Source: Pseudovibrio sp. Ad37 | GTDB taxonomy: Bacteria; Pseudomonadota; Alphaproteobacteria; Rhizobiales; Stappiaceae | Direction of reading: 5' to 3' | Assembly (NCBI RefSeq): GCF_001623075.1 | Contig: NZ_LMCF01000223.1 | Coordinates: 154,670-218,669 of the forward strand | Length of the DNA stretch: 64,000 nucleotides | Shown: in pieces, positions 35,106 to 44,034 of the stretch | Numbering within the stretch: the stretch's first letter is position 1 | Layout of the letters: every line of letters begins with the position of its first letter | Notes under the pieces: generated by a model | Told to the model about the DNA's origin: nothing | What the model saw: only the letters and a program-made list of their open reading frames with translations | Databases searched by the model: none | Made by a program: the position numbers and the translations under genes

Positions 35106-35123
35106 ATGATCAACATTGATCAT
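35106..35123. promoter_or_regulatory. 18-bp palindromic operator candidate before the HTH-citrate synthase gene
   Basis: ATGATCAA and TTGATCAT, perfect eight-base arms separated by two bases, 15 bases upstream of the start codon. Length and symmetry fit a MerR-type dimer site, so the encoded HTH domain is the natural candidate to bind it. Confidence 0.65.
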
Positions 35124-35172
35124 ACGAAATAGACGTACTCACACAATAGCTTTCAGACCGATTAAAAGTCCA

Positions 35173-36186
35173 TCAGTTGTTCTTGGTCACATTAGCTGCT
35201 TCTGCGGCATCAATCAGATCCTTGCCGATCTCATCTTCAAACTCGCCCCATACAGGCCGCATCACATCCGACCATTGTTGCCGCTGTTCTGGCGTCAGCT
35301 CACGGACGGTGTAACCCGCATCAACAATCCGCTGCCGGTTCTCTTCGCTCGTCTTTGCAGCTTGCCCGTTGGCCTTTACCAGCGTTTCTCGGAAGATAGT
35401 CAAAAACTGCTCCCGCAAATCAGGCTCCAGGCTTTCCAACCACTCCTTAGGCGCAAACACAACATAAGCCAGCAGCTGATGGTTGGTCTCAGTAATCCCG
35501 TCCTGAACCTCAAAGAAACGCGAGGTGAAGATATTGGACCAGCTGTTCTCCTGCCCATCGACAACTCCCAACTGCAAAGCCCCGTAAACCTCTTTGAACG
35601 CAAGCTTCTGCGCACTCGCCCCCATCGCCTCAATCATCGCAACTGCCACATCAGAGTTTTGTACCCGAAACTTCAGCCCTGCCCCGTCAGAAGGCACAAG
35701 CAGCGGCTTATCAGCAGAAAAGTGCTTTAATCCATCAAAGAGGTACCCAAGCCCAACAACCCCAAAATCAGACATGACACCGAGCAATTCCTGTCCTTTT
35801 TCACTGGCAGTAAATCGCTGCACCGCGTCCATATCCTCAAACAGGAAAGGCAGGTCAAAAAGCCGGTACTTGTTGGTGTAGACTTCCAGTTTTGAAAGAG
35901 AGGGCGCAGCCAACTGCACATCACCCAGTATCAGGGCTTCCATCACTTTCTCATCATCATAAAGCTGGGAAAAGGGAAACACCTGCATACATGCCCGGTC
36001 ATTCATCTCGGTGTTCACCCGCTCTGCCAGCATGCGCGCAAAATCCCCTTTGGGATGCCCTCTCGGTGGCACAACATGGCTGAACTTGATGACGACTTCA
36101 CCAAGCTTACAGTCAATCTGGGCAAATGCAGGTGCGGCAAAGACAATGCCCAGAGCGAGAATTACGGCAGTAAATGCTCTCCTCAT
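35173..36186 (-). CDS. dctP: TRAP transporter substrate-binding protein DctP (second copy)
   Basis: 337 residues with a signal peptide (MRRAFTAVILALGIVFAAPAFA-Q). The DctP family fold shows VVIKFSHVVPPRGHPKGDFARMLAERVN near 32-60, DLPFLFEDMDAVQRFTASEKGQELL near 108 and LKFRVQNSDVAVAMIEAMGASAQKLAFKEVYGALQLGVVDGQENSWSNI near 165-215, with the carboxylate-binding Arg in KFRV. It is very similar along its length to the first DctP (38499-39500) but follows a terminator after dctM, so it is made separately. It may supply the same membrane unit with another dicarboxylate. GAGGAG precedes the ATG. Confidence 0.93.
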   Translation of the reverse strand: MRRAFTAVILALGIVFAAPAFAQIDCKLGEVVIKFSHVVPPRGHPKGDFARMLAERVNTEMNDRACMQVFPFSQLYDDEKVMEALILGDVQLAAPSLSKLEVYTNKYRLFDLPFLFEDMDAVQRFTASEKGQELLGVMSDFGVVGLGYLFDGLKHFSADKPLLVPSDGAGLKFRVQNSDVAVAMIEAMGASAQKLAFKEVYGALQLGVVDGQENSWSNIFTSRFFEVQDGITETNHQLLAYVVFAPKEWLESLEPDLREQFLTIFRETLVKANGQAAKTSEENRQRIVDAGYTVRELTPEQRQQWSDVMRPVWGEFEDEIGKDLIDAAEAANVTKNN

Positions 36187-36290
36187 CAGCTCCTCACGGC
36201 AACATTAAAGTACCCACCTATTATCGCAGTTTACCCCCAAAATCCGCCTAAGCTATTGCGGCGCATTTGCCTCGAATAAGCAGCAACAAA

Positions 36291-36317
36291 AAAGCCGGAG
36301 CAAATGCCCCGGCCTTT
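36291..36317 (-). terminator. Terminator after dctM
   Basis: AAAGCCGG (36291-36298) and CCGGCCTTT (36309-36317) pair with one bulge. Minus-strand T-rich sequence follows. It separates the dctPQM operon from the second dctP gene. Confidence 0.7.
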
Positions 36318-36338
36318 CAAAACATATCTTGGTGCCAG

Positions 36339-37739
36339 CTACCTGACGATAACCTCTGGCCCCATCATATAGGTCGGCAGCGCCGTGGAGAGCCATGGCA
36401 AGTACGTGACCAATACGAGGAACACCAGCAGAACCATCACAAACGGTGCAGCGGCACGCACCACCTGCACCAGACTCATACCCGTTATGCCCGAGGTCAC
36501 AAACAGATTGAGCCCGATAGGCGGTGTGATCATGCCAATCTCCATGTTCACCACCATGATGATACCCAGGTGAATTGGATCAACGCCCAGCTCCACAGCA
36601 ATCGGGAACACCACAGGCGCCACAATCAGCAGCAAACCGGATGGTTCCATGAACTGACCACCAATCAGCAGGATAATATTGACGGCAATCAGGAAGGTGA
36701 ACCAGTTGAAACCCGCACCTAACATCCAGTCGGTAATGACCTGCGGGATACGCTCAGCAGTGAGTGTGTGAGCAAAGAGCAGCGCATTCACGATGATGAA
36801 CATCAACATAATCGTGGTCTTACTACTCTCAACCAGCACCTTGCGGGTATCCCGGTGGAAGAAAGCAGGGAAGAAGTAAAGAACACTCAATCCAATATTA
36901 CGGACAATTGCCTCAAGCAGTCCTTCACCAGACTTACGCCATTTCTTGTCCTTCAGCGGCCCCATATCACGATAGATGAACAGAGCAATCAGGCACGCAT
37001 ACACAGCTGCCACAGCCGCAGCTTCTGTTGGTGTAAACACACCTGCGTAAATACCGCCAAGGATGATCACAATCAGGAACATACCAAACGCAGCTTCAGC
37101 AAACGTGGACCACAGCACCCTGATGCTTGGGAACGGTTGCGCAGGCAGGTTTTTCTTGCGGGCGATAATGTAGATCGTCACCATCAGCATCAGACCAGCA
37201 ACAATGCCCGGGATGACACCCGCCAGGAACATGCGCCCAACAGAAACGTTGGTTGCAGCCGCATAAACAACCATCACGATGGAAGGCGGGATCAGAATTC
37301 CCAGCGTACCAGCATTGGCGATGATGCCTGCAGCAAATTCCTTGGAGTAACCAGCCTGACGCATCGCAGCAATCGCGATGGTACCAATCGCAACCACGGT
37401 CGCTGGAGACGAACCAGAAAGCGCAGCAAAGATCATACAGGCCAGCACGCCAGCCATAGCCAGACCACCACGCACCCAGCCAACAGTGGCCACAGCAAAG
37501 TTCACAATACGGCGAGCAACGCCGCCAGTGGACATGAAGCTGGAAGCCAGAATGAAGAACGGGATCGCGAGCAGTGTAAAGTTCTGCGACGCATTGAACA
37601 TCTGAATGGTCACAGAGCTCATAGAGTCATGAGAGAACAATGCGATATAGAGAACGGAAGACAAGCCAAGCGCAATCGCGATTGGTGCCCCGATAAGAAG
37701 CAGCCCAAAGAGCAGCAAAAAGAGAACAGCGGTTTCCAT
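36339..37739 (-). CDS. dctM: TRAP transporter large membrane subunit
   Basis: 466 residues, about 12-13 membrane helices. METAVLFLLLFGLLLIGAPIAIALGLSS opens the protein, then PFFILASSFMSTGGVARRIVNFA near 65 and ALSGSSPATVVAIGTIAIAAMRQAGYSKEFAAGIIANAGTLGILIPPSIVMVVYA near 105-160. It is the ion-coupled transport subunit that accepts substrate from DctP. The intervening loop near 255-290 is longer than in short DctM proteins. It starts five bases after the dctQ stop codon, so translation is probably coupled. Confidence 0.95.
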   Translation of the reverse strand: METAVLFLLLFGLLLIGAPIAIALGLSSVLYIALFSHDSMSSVTIQMFNASQNFTLLAIPFFILASSFMSTGGVARRIVNFAVATVGWVRGGLAMAGVLACMIFAALSGSSPATVVAIGTIAIAAMRQAGYSKEFAAGIIANAGTLGILIPPSIVMVVYAAATNVSVGRMFLAGVIPGIVAGLMLMVTIYIIARKKNLPAQPFPSIRVLWSTFAEAAFGMFLIVIILGGIYAGVFTPTEAAAVAAVYACLIALFIYRDMGPLKDKKWRKSGEGLLEAIVRNIGLSVLYFFPAFFHRDTRKVLVESSKTTIMLMFIIVNALLFAHTLTAERIPQVITDWMLGAGFNWFTFLIAVNIILLIGGQFMEPSGLLLIVAPVVFPIAVELGVDPIHLGIIMVVNMEIGMITPPIGLNLFVTSGITGMSLVQVVRAAAPFVMVLLVFLVLVTYLPWLSTALPTYMMGPEVIVR

Positions 37740-37744
37740 TGGGC

Positions 37745-38404
37745 TTAGTCCTTCAGCACGTCTTTGTTTTCTTCAACGAGCTCTTCAGCTTCGTGCGCGG
37801 CAATCATCGTGTCGCGTTGGCCAGTCAGAATGAACCAGCACATCTGCAGCGACCGGAAAGCCAGAAGGGCAAGACCGATTGGCAAGATGACATAGCCCCA
37901 CCACCGCGGAACACGCTCTTTCACGCCAAACATCTCCTGATACCACTCAGGAAACTTCAGATCTTCCATGCCGATTGGAAGCTTGTAGTACTTGGCAACG
38001 TAATCAAACGCACCGCCGGAAGACCCGCGGTTATCAAGCCCAAGCAACCAGCCAAACCAGTCTGCATCAAACAGCAGCGCCGCATACAGCAACGTCACCA
38101 GCGCACCAATCAGCCCGAAGGTGCGGAAGACCGGTTTCGGAAACAGGCGGATGAAAGCATCAACGCCAAGGTGCGAGCCAATTTTCAGGCCATAGCTCAT
38201 GCCGAAAAGAATAAGCCATGCAAACAGCACGCGGGTGAACTGTAGCGCGCCACCCCAACCCGAGTTAAAGCCGTACCGCATGACGACCTGCCAGAAGGTG
38301 ACCAGCGTCATCACCGCAAGGATAGTGGCGATAAAGCCTTCTTCGAAAGCATCTATTATTTTATTTAGTCGAGACAAAGCGCCCTCCCCCAACAGCACTC
38401 TCAT
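37745..38404 (-). CDS. dctQ: TRAP transporter small membrane subunit
   Basis: 219 residues with four membrane helices (near 18-38, 55-75, 98-120 and 165-190). The block FWQVVMRYGFNSGWGGALQFTRVLFAWLILFGMSYGLKIGSHLGVDAFIRLFP is typical DctQ. It has a long loop at about 120-160 that many DctQ proteins lack. It associates with DctM in the inner membrane. It lies 94 bases after the first dctP, with hairpins between, and is followed at five bases by dctM. Confidence 0.92.
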   Translation of the reverse strand: MRVLLGEGALSRLNKIIDAFEEGFIATILAVMTLVTFWQVVMRYGFNSGWGGALQFTRVLFAWLILFGMSYGLKIGSHLGVDAFIRLFPKPVFRTFGLIGALVTLLYAALLFDADWFGWLLGLDNRGSSGGAFDYVAKYYKLPIGMEDLKFPEWYQEMFGVKERVPRWWGYVILPIGLALLAFRSLQMCWFILTGQRDTMIAAHEAEELVEENKDVLKD

Positions 38405-38432
38405 TTCTCAGTGTGTTGCGGCACGGAGAAAG

Positions 38433-38481
38433 AAACCATTGTGGTTTTTCAGGGTCTGCCCGACCAATAGCCGGACAGACC
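38433..38481 (-). terminator. Hairpins between dctP and dctQ
   Basis: Two stems: AAACCA/TGGTTT (38433-38447) and GGTCTG/CAGACC with inner CCG/CGG (38453-38481). Intra-operon position fits partial termination or protection of the abundant dctP message. Confidence 0.5.
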
Positions 38482-38498
38482 TATCAAGATGTATTGGA

Positions 38499-39500
38499 TT
38501 AGTTGTTTGCTGCGACGGCAGCGTCGATCACATCCTGACCGATGTCATCAGCAAACTTGCCCCATACAGGCTTCATCACGTCAACCCACTGCTGACGCTG
38601 CTCCGGTGTCAAACTGCGAACTTCTACACCAGATTCAATGATCTTCTGCTTGTTCGCTTCGTTGATAGCGGAACTACGAGCGTTCGCATCGTTGGTCACT
38701 TCGGTGAAGATAGTGATGAACTGGTCGCGAATTTCTGGATCAAGGCTATCAAGCCATTCCTGAGAGGTCACAGCAAGGTAAGACAGCAGCTGGTGGCTGG
38801 TTTCTGTAATACCGTCCTGAACTTCAAAGAACTTCTTGGTGTAGATGTTGGACCAGGTGTTTTCCTGACCATCAACAACGCCGGTCTGCAGCGCGCCGTA
38901 TACTTCTTTAAACGCAAGCTTCTGCGCGTTTGCTTCCATTGCTTCAATCATCGCAACAGCAACGTCAGAGGTCTGAACGCGGAACTTCAGGCCAGCAGCA
39001 TCAGCAGGTGTCAGCAAAGGCTTGTTGGCGGAGAAGTGCTTGATGCCGTTGTAAACGTAGCCGAGACCAACAAAGCCGATGTCAGACATCGCGCCCAGCA
39101 GTTCCTGACCTTTTTCACCCTGCGTAAAGTTGTTCACTGCATCCATGTCGGAGAACAGGAACGGAAGGTCAAACACACGGTACTTGAGTGTGTAAGCTTC
39201 GAACTTAGCAAGAGAAGGCGCAGCGATCTGAACATCGCCGAGCAGCAGAGCTTCCATCACTTTGTCATCATCAAACAGCTGGGAGCTTGGGAAAACCTGC
39301 ATACAGGCCTTACCATTCATCTCAGTGTTGATACGCTCTGCCAATGCAGTTGCAAAGTCACCCTTTGGGTGGCCGGTCGCAGACACAACGTGACTGAACT
39401 TGATAACAACTTCACCCGGATCACACGCTTCAGCAGCAACGGCTTGAGTAGCGGTGAACATGCCAGCTGCAACTGTGGCAGCAGTAACCAATTTCTTCAT
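38499..39500 (-). CDS. dctP: TRAP C4-dicarboxylate substrate-binding protein DctP (operon copy)
   Basis: 333 residues with signal peptide MKKLVTAATVAAGMFTATQAVA. Family landmarks: VVIKFSHVVSATGHPKGDFATALAERINTEMNGKACMQVFP near 30-70, VFDLPFLFSDMDAVNNFTQGEKGQELLGA near 105 and LKFRVQTSDVAVAMIEAMEANAQKLAFKEVYGALQTGVVDGQENTW near 160-205. Binds succinate, fumarate or malate in the periplasm and passes it to DctQM. The ATG at 39500 has GGGAGGA upstream. Transcription should start from the sigma-54 promoter at 39547-39562. First gene of the dctPQM operon. Confidence 0.95.
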   Translation of the reverse strand: MKKLVTAATVAAGMFTATQAVAAEACDPGEVVIKFSHVVSATGHPKGDFATALAERINTEMNGKACMQVFPSSQLFDDDKVMEALLLGDVQIAAPSLAKFEAYTLKYRVFDLPFLFSDMDAVNNFTQGEKGQELLGAMSDIGFVGLGYVYNGIKHFSANKPLLTPADAAGLKFRVQTSDVAVAMIEAMEANAQKLAFKEVYGALQTGVVDGQENTWSNIYTKKFFEVQDGITETSHQLLSYLAVTSQEWLDSLDPEIRDQFITIFTEVTNDANARSSAINEANKQKIIESGVEVRSLTPEQRQQWVDVMKPVWGKFADDIGQDVIDAAVAANN

Positions 39501-39546
39501 AGTATCCTCCCAGATGGAACGGAGCGAAGCTCCTCGCGATACCAAA

Positions 39547-39562
39547 AGCAATCTGCGTGCCA
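39547..39562 (-). promoter_or_regulatory. Sigma-54 promoter of dctPQM
   Basis: Minus strand reads TGGCACGCAGATTGCT: the -24 GG and -12 GC elements with exact spacing of the sigma-54 consensus TGGCAC-N5-TTGCA/T. It ends about 47 bases before the dctP start codon. Its activator DctD is encoded next door. Confidence 0.88.
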
Positions 39563-39626
39563 GTTTTAATACTATTAGTATTTTCAGCTACTTACGGATA
39601 TCTACCTAATTATTCGATTTACATTT

Positions 39627-39642
39627 GTTACGAATAAGTAAC
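39627..39642. promoter_or_regulatory. Candidate DctD upstream activating site
   Basis: GTTAC-GAATAA-GTAAC, perfect five-base arms, about 65 bases upstream of the sigma-54 promoter. Other dyads nearby are AATACTA-T-TAGTATT (39568-39582) and the 12-bp palindrome GTCGAATTCGAC (39662-39673). Enhancer binding by an NtrC-type protein is expected in this interval. Confidence 0.5.
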
Positions 39643-39679
39643 ATTGACTACTCAAAGATGCGTCGAATTCGACACATTT

Positions 39680-41047
39680 CTATTCACCAATCTCATCCTT
39701 CCCAAGCCCGTATTTCTTCATCTTCTCATAAAGCGCCTTGCGGGAGACGGACAGCGCTTCATAGGTCGGTTTGATCTTGCCATCGTTCTTCTCAAGTTCA
39801 GCAGCAATAATATCGCGCTCATAGGTGCTGACACGTTCTGCCAGCGTACCACTCTGCGGGCCCGCAACTGCAGCAGTCGTACCAGCGGCCTTTGGCTGAC
39901 CTTCCAGCCCCAGTACAAACCGGTCCGCCACGTTGCGCAGTTCACGCACATTTCCCGGCCACTCCCGCTGCATCAGTTCACCGAGAAACTCCCTCGAAAT
40001 TTCCGGCACTTCTTTCCGATAACGCGCCCGCGCCCCACGCGTCAGATAGTGGAACAGCACCGGAATATCCTCCAACCGTTCTCGGAGCGGCGGAATAGCC
40101 AGCGTGATCACGTTGAGGCGGTAAAACAAATCCTTCCGGAACCGCCCTTGGTTGGAGGCCGCTTCCAGATCTTCCTTGGTCGCAGCCACAAAACGCAGGT
40201 CCAGCGGAATGGATTTATTCGACCCAAGACGCTCAATCGTCCGCGTCTCAAAAACCCGCAGCAATTTCACCTGCAAGTCGAGCGGCATGGACTCAATCTC
40301 ATCCAGAAACACCGTCCCGCCATGCGCATGCTCCAGCTTGCCAATCCGCAGGCCACTTGCACCGGTAAAGGCGCCCTTCTCATGCCCAAACAACTCACTC
40401 TCGATGATATCAGCAGGCAGCGCTCCGCAATTCAACGCCACAAACGGTCCATCTTTGCGCAAGCCTTCTTCATGCAACGCACGAGCAACGACCTCTTTAC
40501 CAGAACCTGTCTCACCCAGAATAAGCACATCCGCATCCGTACCAGACAGCGCGGTAATCGTACACCGCAGCTCTTCCATGGACGGGGACTTGCCAACAAT
40601 GCGCTCTTCCAGACCTGAGAGCTTGCCCAGCTCCTCACGCAGCACGCGGTTTTCCAGCGTCAAACGGCGCTTTTCCAGCCCACGCTCCACAACGGCAACC
40701 AGCCCGCTAACCGGAAACGGCTTCTCTTTGAAATCATAGGCCCCGGCCCGCATGGCTTCCACCGCCAGCGGCACATCACCATGACCGGTGATCAACACCA
40801 CAGGCAACGCACTGTCGATCTCGAAAGCAGCTTTCATCAGATCAAAGCCGCCCATCTTGGGCATACGGATATCGCTGACCAGAACGCCATAAAACTCATG
40901 CGTGATATGCTCCAACGCTTCTTCAGCGCGAGAAAACGACACTACATGATAGTCGGCCAGTTCCAGCCCTTCCACCAGCGCTTCACGCATATCTTCGTCG
41001 TCATCGACCAGAAGAATGGTGGCTTTATCGATCGCCCATACGTCCAT
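39680..41047 (-). CDS. dctD: Sigma-54-dependent response regulator DctD
   Basis: 455 residues. Receiver domain 8-125 with phosphoacceptor Asp in GVLVSDIRMPKMGG near 55; AAA+ domain about 140-375 with Walker A LGETGSGKE, the sigma-54-contacting GAFTGA in GHEKGAFTGASG near 225, and Walker B GTVFLDEIESM; C-terminal Fis-type helix-turn-helix near 415-450 (KIKPTYEALSVSRKALYEKMKKYGL). Activates dctPQM when phosphorylated by DctB in response to C4-dicarboxylates. The ATG at 41047 is one base past the dctB stop, so translation is coupled. Confidence 0.95.
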   Translation of the reverse strand: MDVWAIDKATILLVDDDEDMREALVEGLELADYHVVSFSRAEEALEHITHEFYGVLVSDIRMPKMGGFDLMKAAFEIDSALPVVLITGHGDVPLAVEAMRAGAYDFKEKPFPVSGLVAVVERGLEKRRLTLENRVLREELGKLSGLEERIVGKSPSMEELRCTITALSGTDADVLILGETGSGKEVVARALHEEGLRKDGPFVALNCGALPADIIESELFGHEKGAFTGASGLRIGKLEHAHGGTVFLDEIESMPLDLQVKLLRVFETRTIERLGSNKSIPLDLRFVAATKEDLEAASNQGRFRKDLFYRLNVITLAIPPLRERLEDIPVLFHYLTRGARARYRKEVPEISREFLGELMQREWPGNVRELRNVADRFVLGLEGQPKAAGTTAAVAGPQSGTLAERVSTYERDIIAAELEKNDGKIKPTYEALSVSRKALYEKMKKYGLGKDEIGE

Positions 41048-41048
41048 A

Positions 41049-42878
41049 CTAAACTTCTTCTTCCTCAAGATCGCCGGAAGTCTCCGTGGCATCCTTCAGC
41101 ACAATCACAAAGCATGCGCCGCCAAGCTCAGACTGCTCATAGCGCAACTGCCCTTCCAGATCCTCGATTATCTTATAGGCAATGGAAAGGCCAAGCCCCA
41201 ATCCTTCACCCACATCCTTTGTGGTGAAAAACGGATCAAAAATGCTCGCAACAACATCCTCTGGCACGCCTGGTCCATTGTCTTCAAAGCGAATGACCAC
41301 CTGCTGCTCATAATGAGAAACTGAAATCCGGATACATGGTTCAGCCTGCACTTTCATGGCATCCAGCGCATTGCTCATCAGGTTCATCAGCACCTGTGCA
41401 AGCCGAACTTGCCCAGCCAGAACCTCAATGGATTTGTCGTCCTGCACCACCTCAGTGTGCACGCCCATCTGCTTGCAACGTGGCCCCGTCAGCATCAGCA
41501 CTTCACCAACAACGGCAGAAACCTTCACCGGAACAAGGTCACGTCCCGCTTTACGGGTGAACCCTTTCAGGATCTGACTGATCGCCGCCATCCGCTCCAC
41601 CATGGCAACAATCTTGCCCAGGCTCTTCAGTGCGCGGTCTGACTTGCCTGTCTCAATCAACACCTGAGCGTTTTCGGAGTGCGTGCGGATCGCACCCAGC
41701 GGCTGGTTGAACTCATGAGAAAGCGCAGCAGACATTTCGCCCAGTGTTGCCAATTTGGCAGATTGCACCAGACTGGCTTGCGCCTGTTGCAAGCCTTTTT
41801 CTGCAGCTTCACGTTCTTTCACTTCCTGTGCCAGCAAAGCGTTCATGGTGGAAAGCTCACGGGTACGCTCATGCACGCGCTCTTCCAACCTCGCCGCATA
41901 AACCTTGTCCTGCCGGATACGTTCCAGCAAACGCCGCCGCCGCTCACCCGCCATCCAGAACAGACCACCACTCACAACACACAGCAGCAAAGCCACCAGC
42001 GCCGCCCAGATGGACTGTTGCCGAACCTGAGAGGTATCGGCAAACAACACCACCTTCCAGTTCAGCACAGGCAGCTCCTGCTCAATCATCTGGAAGTTGG
42101 GTTTGTTGAAAGGTGGGCTTAATCGCACAAGCTGGAAATCCAGATCATACCAGCGCTGCTCAATCACCCCATTGAGAGTAGCAGACACACGTCCGCGTCG
42201 CGTTGTACGCTGTGCAAACAACCGCTCTCCGCGCCAACTGGATTGGTTGGTGGCAACCACAATGCCGTTCTGATCCACAGCAACAAGGCGATCCTTTGAA
42301 AGCGCCCAGGATTGCTCAACCCCTTCAAGGCTCACACGAACCGCAATAAAGCCGTAGTCGTGCTCCCCCTGCCGAACCGGAGCGATGAACACATAGCTGG
42401 CAGGCCCACCACTGCGGGAAAGAACCAATTGCCGCCCAAGACGCCCCTGCTGCGCAGCTTGCAACGCATCCGCATAAGAGGACATGCCCTGTTCCGCCAT
42501 ACTGGCGTTGTCGATCAGGTTGGACGCAACAATCTGGCCGTCAGGCTTCTGGAACCAGACCTCCTGCGCGCCAGACATCCCTGCAATTACCTTGGCAACA
42601 TTCTGCCCGCGCTCATGTTCATCATTGGCAAGGATCTGTACGATGTCAGAGCGCCGCGCCAACAACGGTGGCAGCAAGCGATATTTATCGAGGTACTTCT
42701 CAAGCCCTGCCGCCTGCACAGACAAAGTCGCCTGCCCACGCGTTTGCAAGTCAGCCATATAAAACTGGCTGCTCAACTGCATCGCGACCCAGGCCACCAC
42801 AAGCGCAAACACAGCAAACGTCACCAGTGCAACACTGGAGACCCGCTGCCATCGCTCAGATCTGCTTGTCCTGTTCAC
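41049..42878 (-). CDS. dctB: C4-dicarboxylate sensor histidine kinase DctB
   Basis: 609 residues starting with GTG. Membrane helix near 14-36, a periplasmic sensor (double PDC type) about 40-290, second helix near 295-315, a coiled linker (DKVYAARLEERVHERTRELSTMNALLAQEVKEREAAEKG), then the dimerisation helix with the phosphorylated His in EMSAALSHEFNQPLGAIRTHSENAQ near 390 and the ATPase domain ending DVGEGLGLGLSIAYKIIEDLEG. Senses periplasmic dicarboxylates and phosphorylates DctD. Its TAG is adjacent to the dctD start. Confidence 0.94.
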   Translation of the reverse strand: MNRTSRSERWQRVSSVALVTFAVFALVVAWVAMQLSSQFYMADLQTRGQATLSVQAAGLEKYLDKYRLLPPLLARRSDIVQILANDEHERGQNVAKVIAGMSGAQEVWFQKPDGQIVASNLIDNASMAEQGMSSYADALQAAQQGRLGRQLVLSRSGGPASYVFIAPVRQGEHDYGFIAVRVSLEGVEQSWALSKDRLVAVDQNGIVVATNQSSWRGERLFAQRTTRRGRVSATLNGVIEQRWYDLDFQLVRLSPPFNKPNFQMIEQELPVLNWKVVLFADTSQVRQQSIWAALVALLLCVVSGGLFWMAGERRRRLLERIRQDKVYAARLEERVHERTRELSTMNALLAQEVKEREAAEKGLQQAQASLVQSAKLATLGEMSAALSHEFNQPLGAIRTHSENAQVLIETGKSDRALKSLGKIVAMVERMAAISQILKGFTRKAGRDLVPVKVSAVVGEVLMLTGPRCKQMGVHTEVVQDDKSIEVLAGQVRLAQVLMNLMSNALDAMKVQAEPCIRISVSHYEQQVVIRFEDNGPGVPEDVVASIFDPFFTTKDVGEGLGLGLSIAYKIIEDLEGQLRYEQSELGGACFVIVLKDATETSGDLEEEEV

Positions 42879-42966
42879 GTCGCTTGTCCGGTTTTGAATA
42901 TCGTCGTGATGCCTCCCAAGACATCACCAAATGCGCCTAATCACTTACGGTGTAACCCGTGTTCGT

Positions 42967-44034
42967 TCACTGGTCTAGCGCAACACTTTTGATCAAAGCA
43001 AATACCTGTTGTCCGGCAGCCAGCTGCAACTCATGCACAGAATGGCGTGTCAGCCGCGCCCGCAAATGCTGCTCTCCAACACGGCAGTCCACCTCGGCAT
43101 ATGGGCCGGAGGTCTCCGTAATGCCTTCAATCACGACAGAAAGCACATTGCGGATGGAAGCTTCATCTGGCGCTTTACGCGCAAGAGCTACATCCTTGGC
43201 CTTGATGCGAACACGCGCATCCTGCCCCACGTTCCCCAACTGCCCCGGAAGCTGCAATGCCTGCCCTTCCAAACCAAACTCGGTGATCTGCCATTGCTCA
43301 TCGTAATGGTTCAGCGTGGCAAACAGCAGCGAGCCCGCGTCCGGCCCACTCGCCAACTGCGGCAGTTCCAGATTGCTCAGCATCTGCGCAATCGGTCCAT
43401 GCGCAACCACATTGCCAGCGTCTAGCAACACCAGCGTATCCGCCAGTTGCTCAATCTCACCAAGGCTATGGCTCACATACAGCATAGGAATGCCGAATTC
43501 GTTCTTCAGCTTCAGAAGATACGGCAGGATCTCCGCTTTGCGCGAGGCATCCAGCGATGCCAGCGGCTCATCCAGCACAAGCAGCTGCGGATTGGAAAGC
43601 AACGCCCGCCCAATCGCCACACGCTGCTTTTCGCCGCCGGAAAGCCCATGAGGCCGGCGCTTCAGCAAGTGAGAGATCCCCAGCAGCTCTGCAATCTCAC
43701 CCAGACCAACAGCAGATTTCCGCCCCGCTGCCCACTGGCTATAAAGCAGGTTCCGTTCCACATTCATATGCGGAAACAGGCGGGAATCCTGAAACACCAT
43801 GCCCACACCGCGCTGCTGAATTGGCATATTGATGGAAGCTGCCCGATCAAACACAACACGCTCGCCCAGCGCAATGCGTCCACTATCCGGCGCGCTCAAG
43901 CCCGCAATCATGCGGATCAACGAGGACTTGCCAGCACCGGACTTGCCGAAGATTGCCGTTATCCCGCTGTTCACCGCAAACTTGGCGGAAAGCGAGAAAT
44001 CACCCAACCGGCTGGCAACATCAACCTCAATCAT
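42967..44034 (-). CDS. modC: Molybdate ABC transporter ATP-binding protein
   Basis: 355 residues. Walker A FGKSGAGKSS near 32, signature LSGGEKQR near 130, Walker B LLVLDEPLASLD near 150, and a C-terminal molybdate-binding TOBE/MOP domain near 285-350 (ASIRNVLSVVIEGITETSGPYAEVDCRVGEQHLRARLTRHSVHEL). Drives molybdate uptake; the MOP domain may give feedback inhibition as in other ModC proteins. It overlaps modB by eight bases (44027-44034). Confidence 0.95.
   Translation of the reverse strand: MIEVDVASRLGDFSLSAKFAVNSGITAIFGKSGAGKSSLIRMIAGLSAPDSGRIALGERVVFDRAASINMPIQQRGVGMVFQDSRLFPHMNVERNLLYSQWAAGRKSAVGLGEIAELLGISHLLKRRPHGLSGGEKQRVAIGRALLSNPQLLVLDEPLASLDASRKAEILPYLLKLKNEFGIPMLYVSHSLGEIEQLADTLVLLDAGNVVAHGPIAQMLSNLELPQLASGPDAGSLLFATLNHYDEQWQITEFGLEGQALQLPGQLGNVGQDARVRIKAKDVALARKAPDEASIRNVLSVVIEGITETSGPYAEVDCRVGEQHLRARLTRHSVHELQLAAGQQVFALIKSVALDQ

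Noticed and set aside
36768..37748. 326-codon open frame antisense to dctM
   Set aside because: Composition is that of the reverse of a membrane protein (His/Asn/Arg-rich), and dctM on the other strand is unmistakable.
38199..39569. 456-codon open frame antisense to dctQ and dctP
   Set aside because: Spans two real genes and their promoter in the wrong direction; shadow frame.
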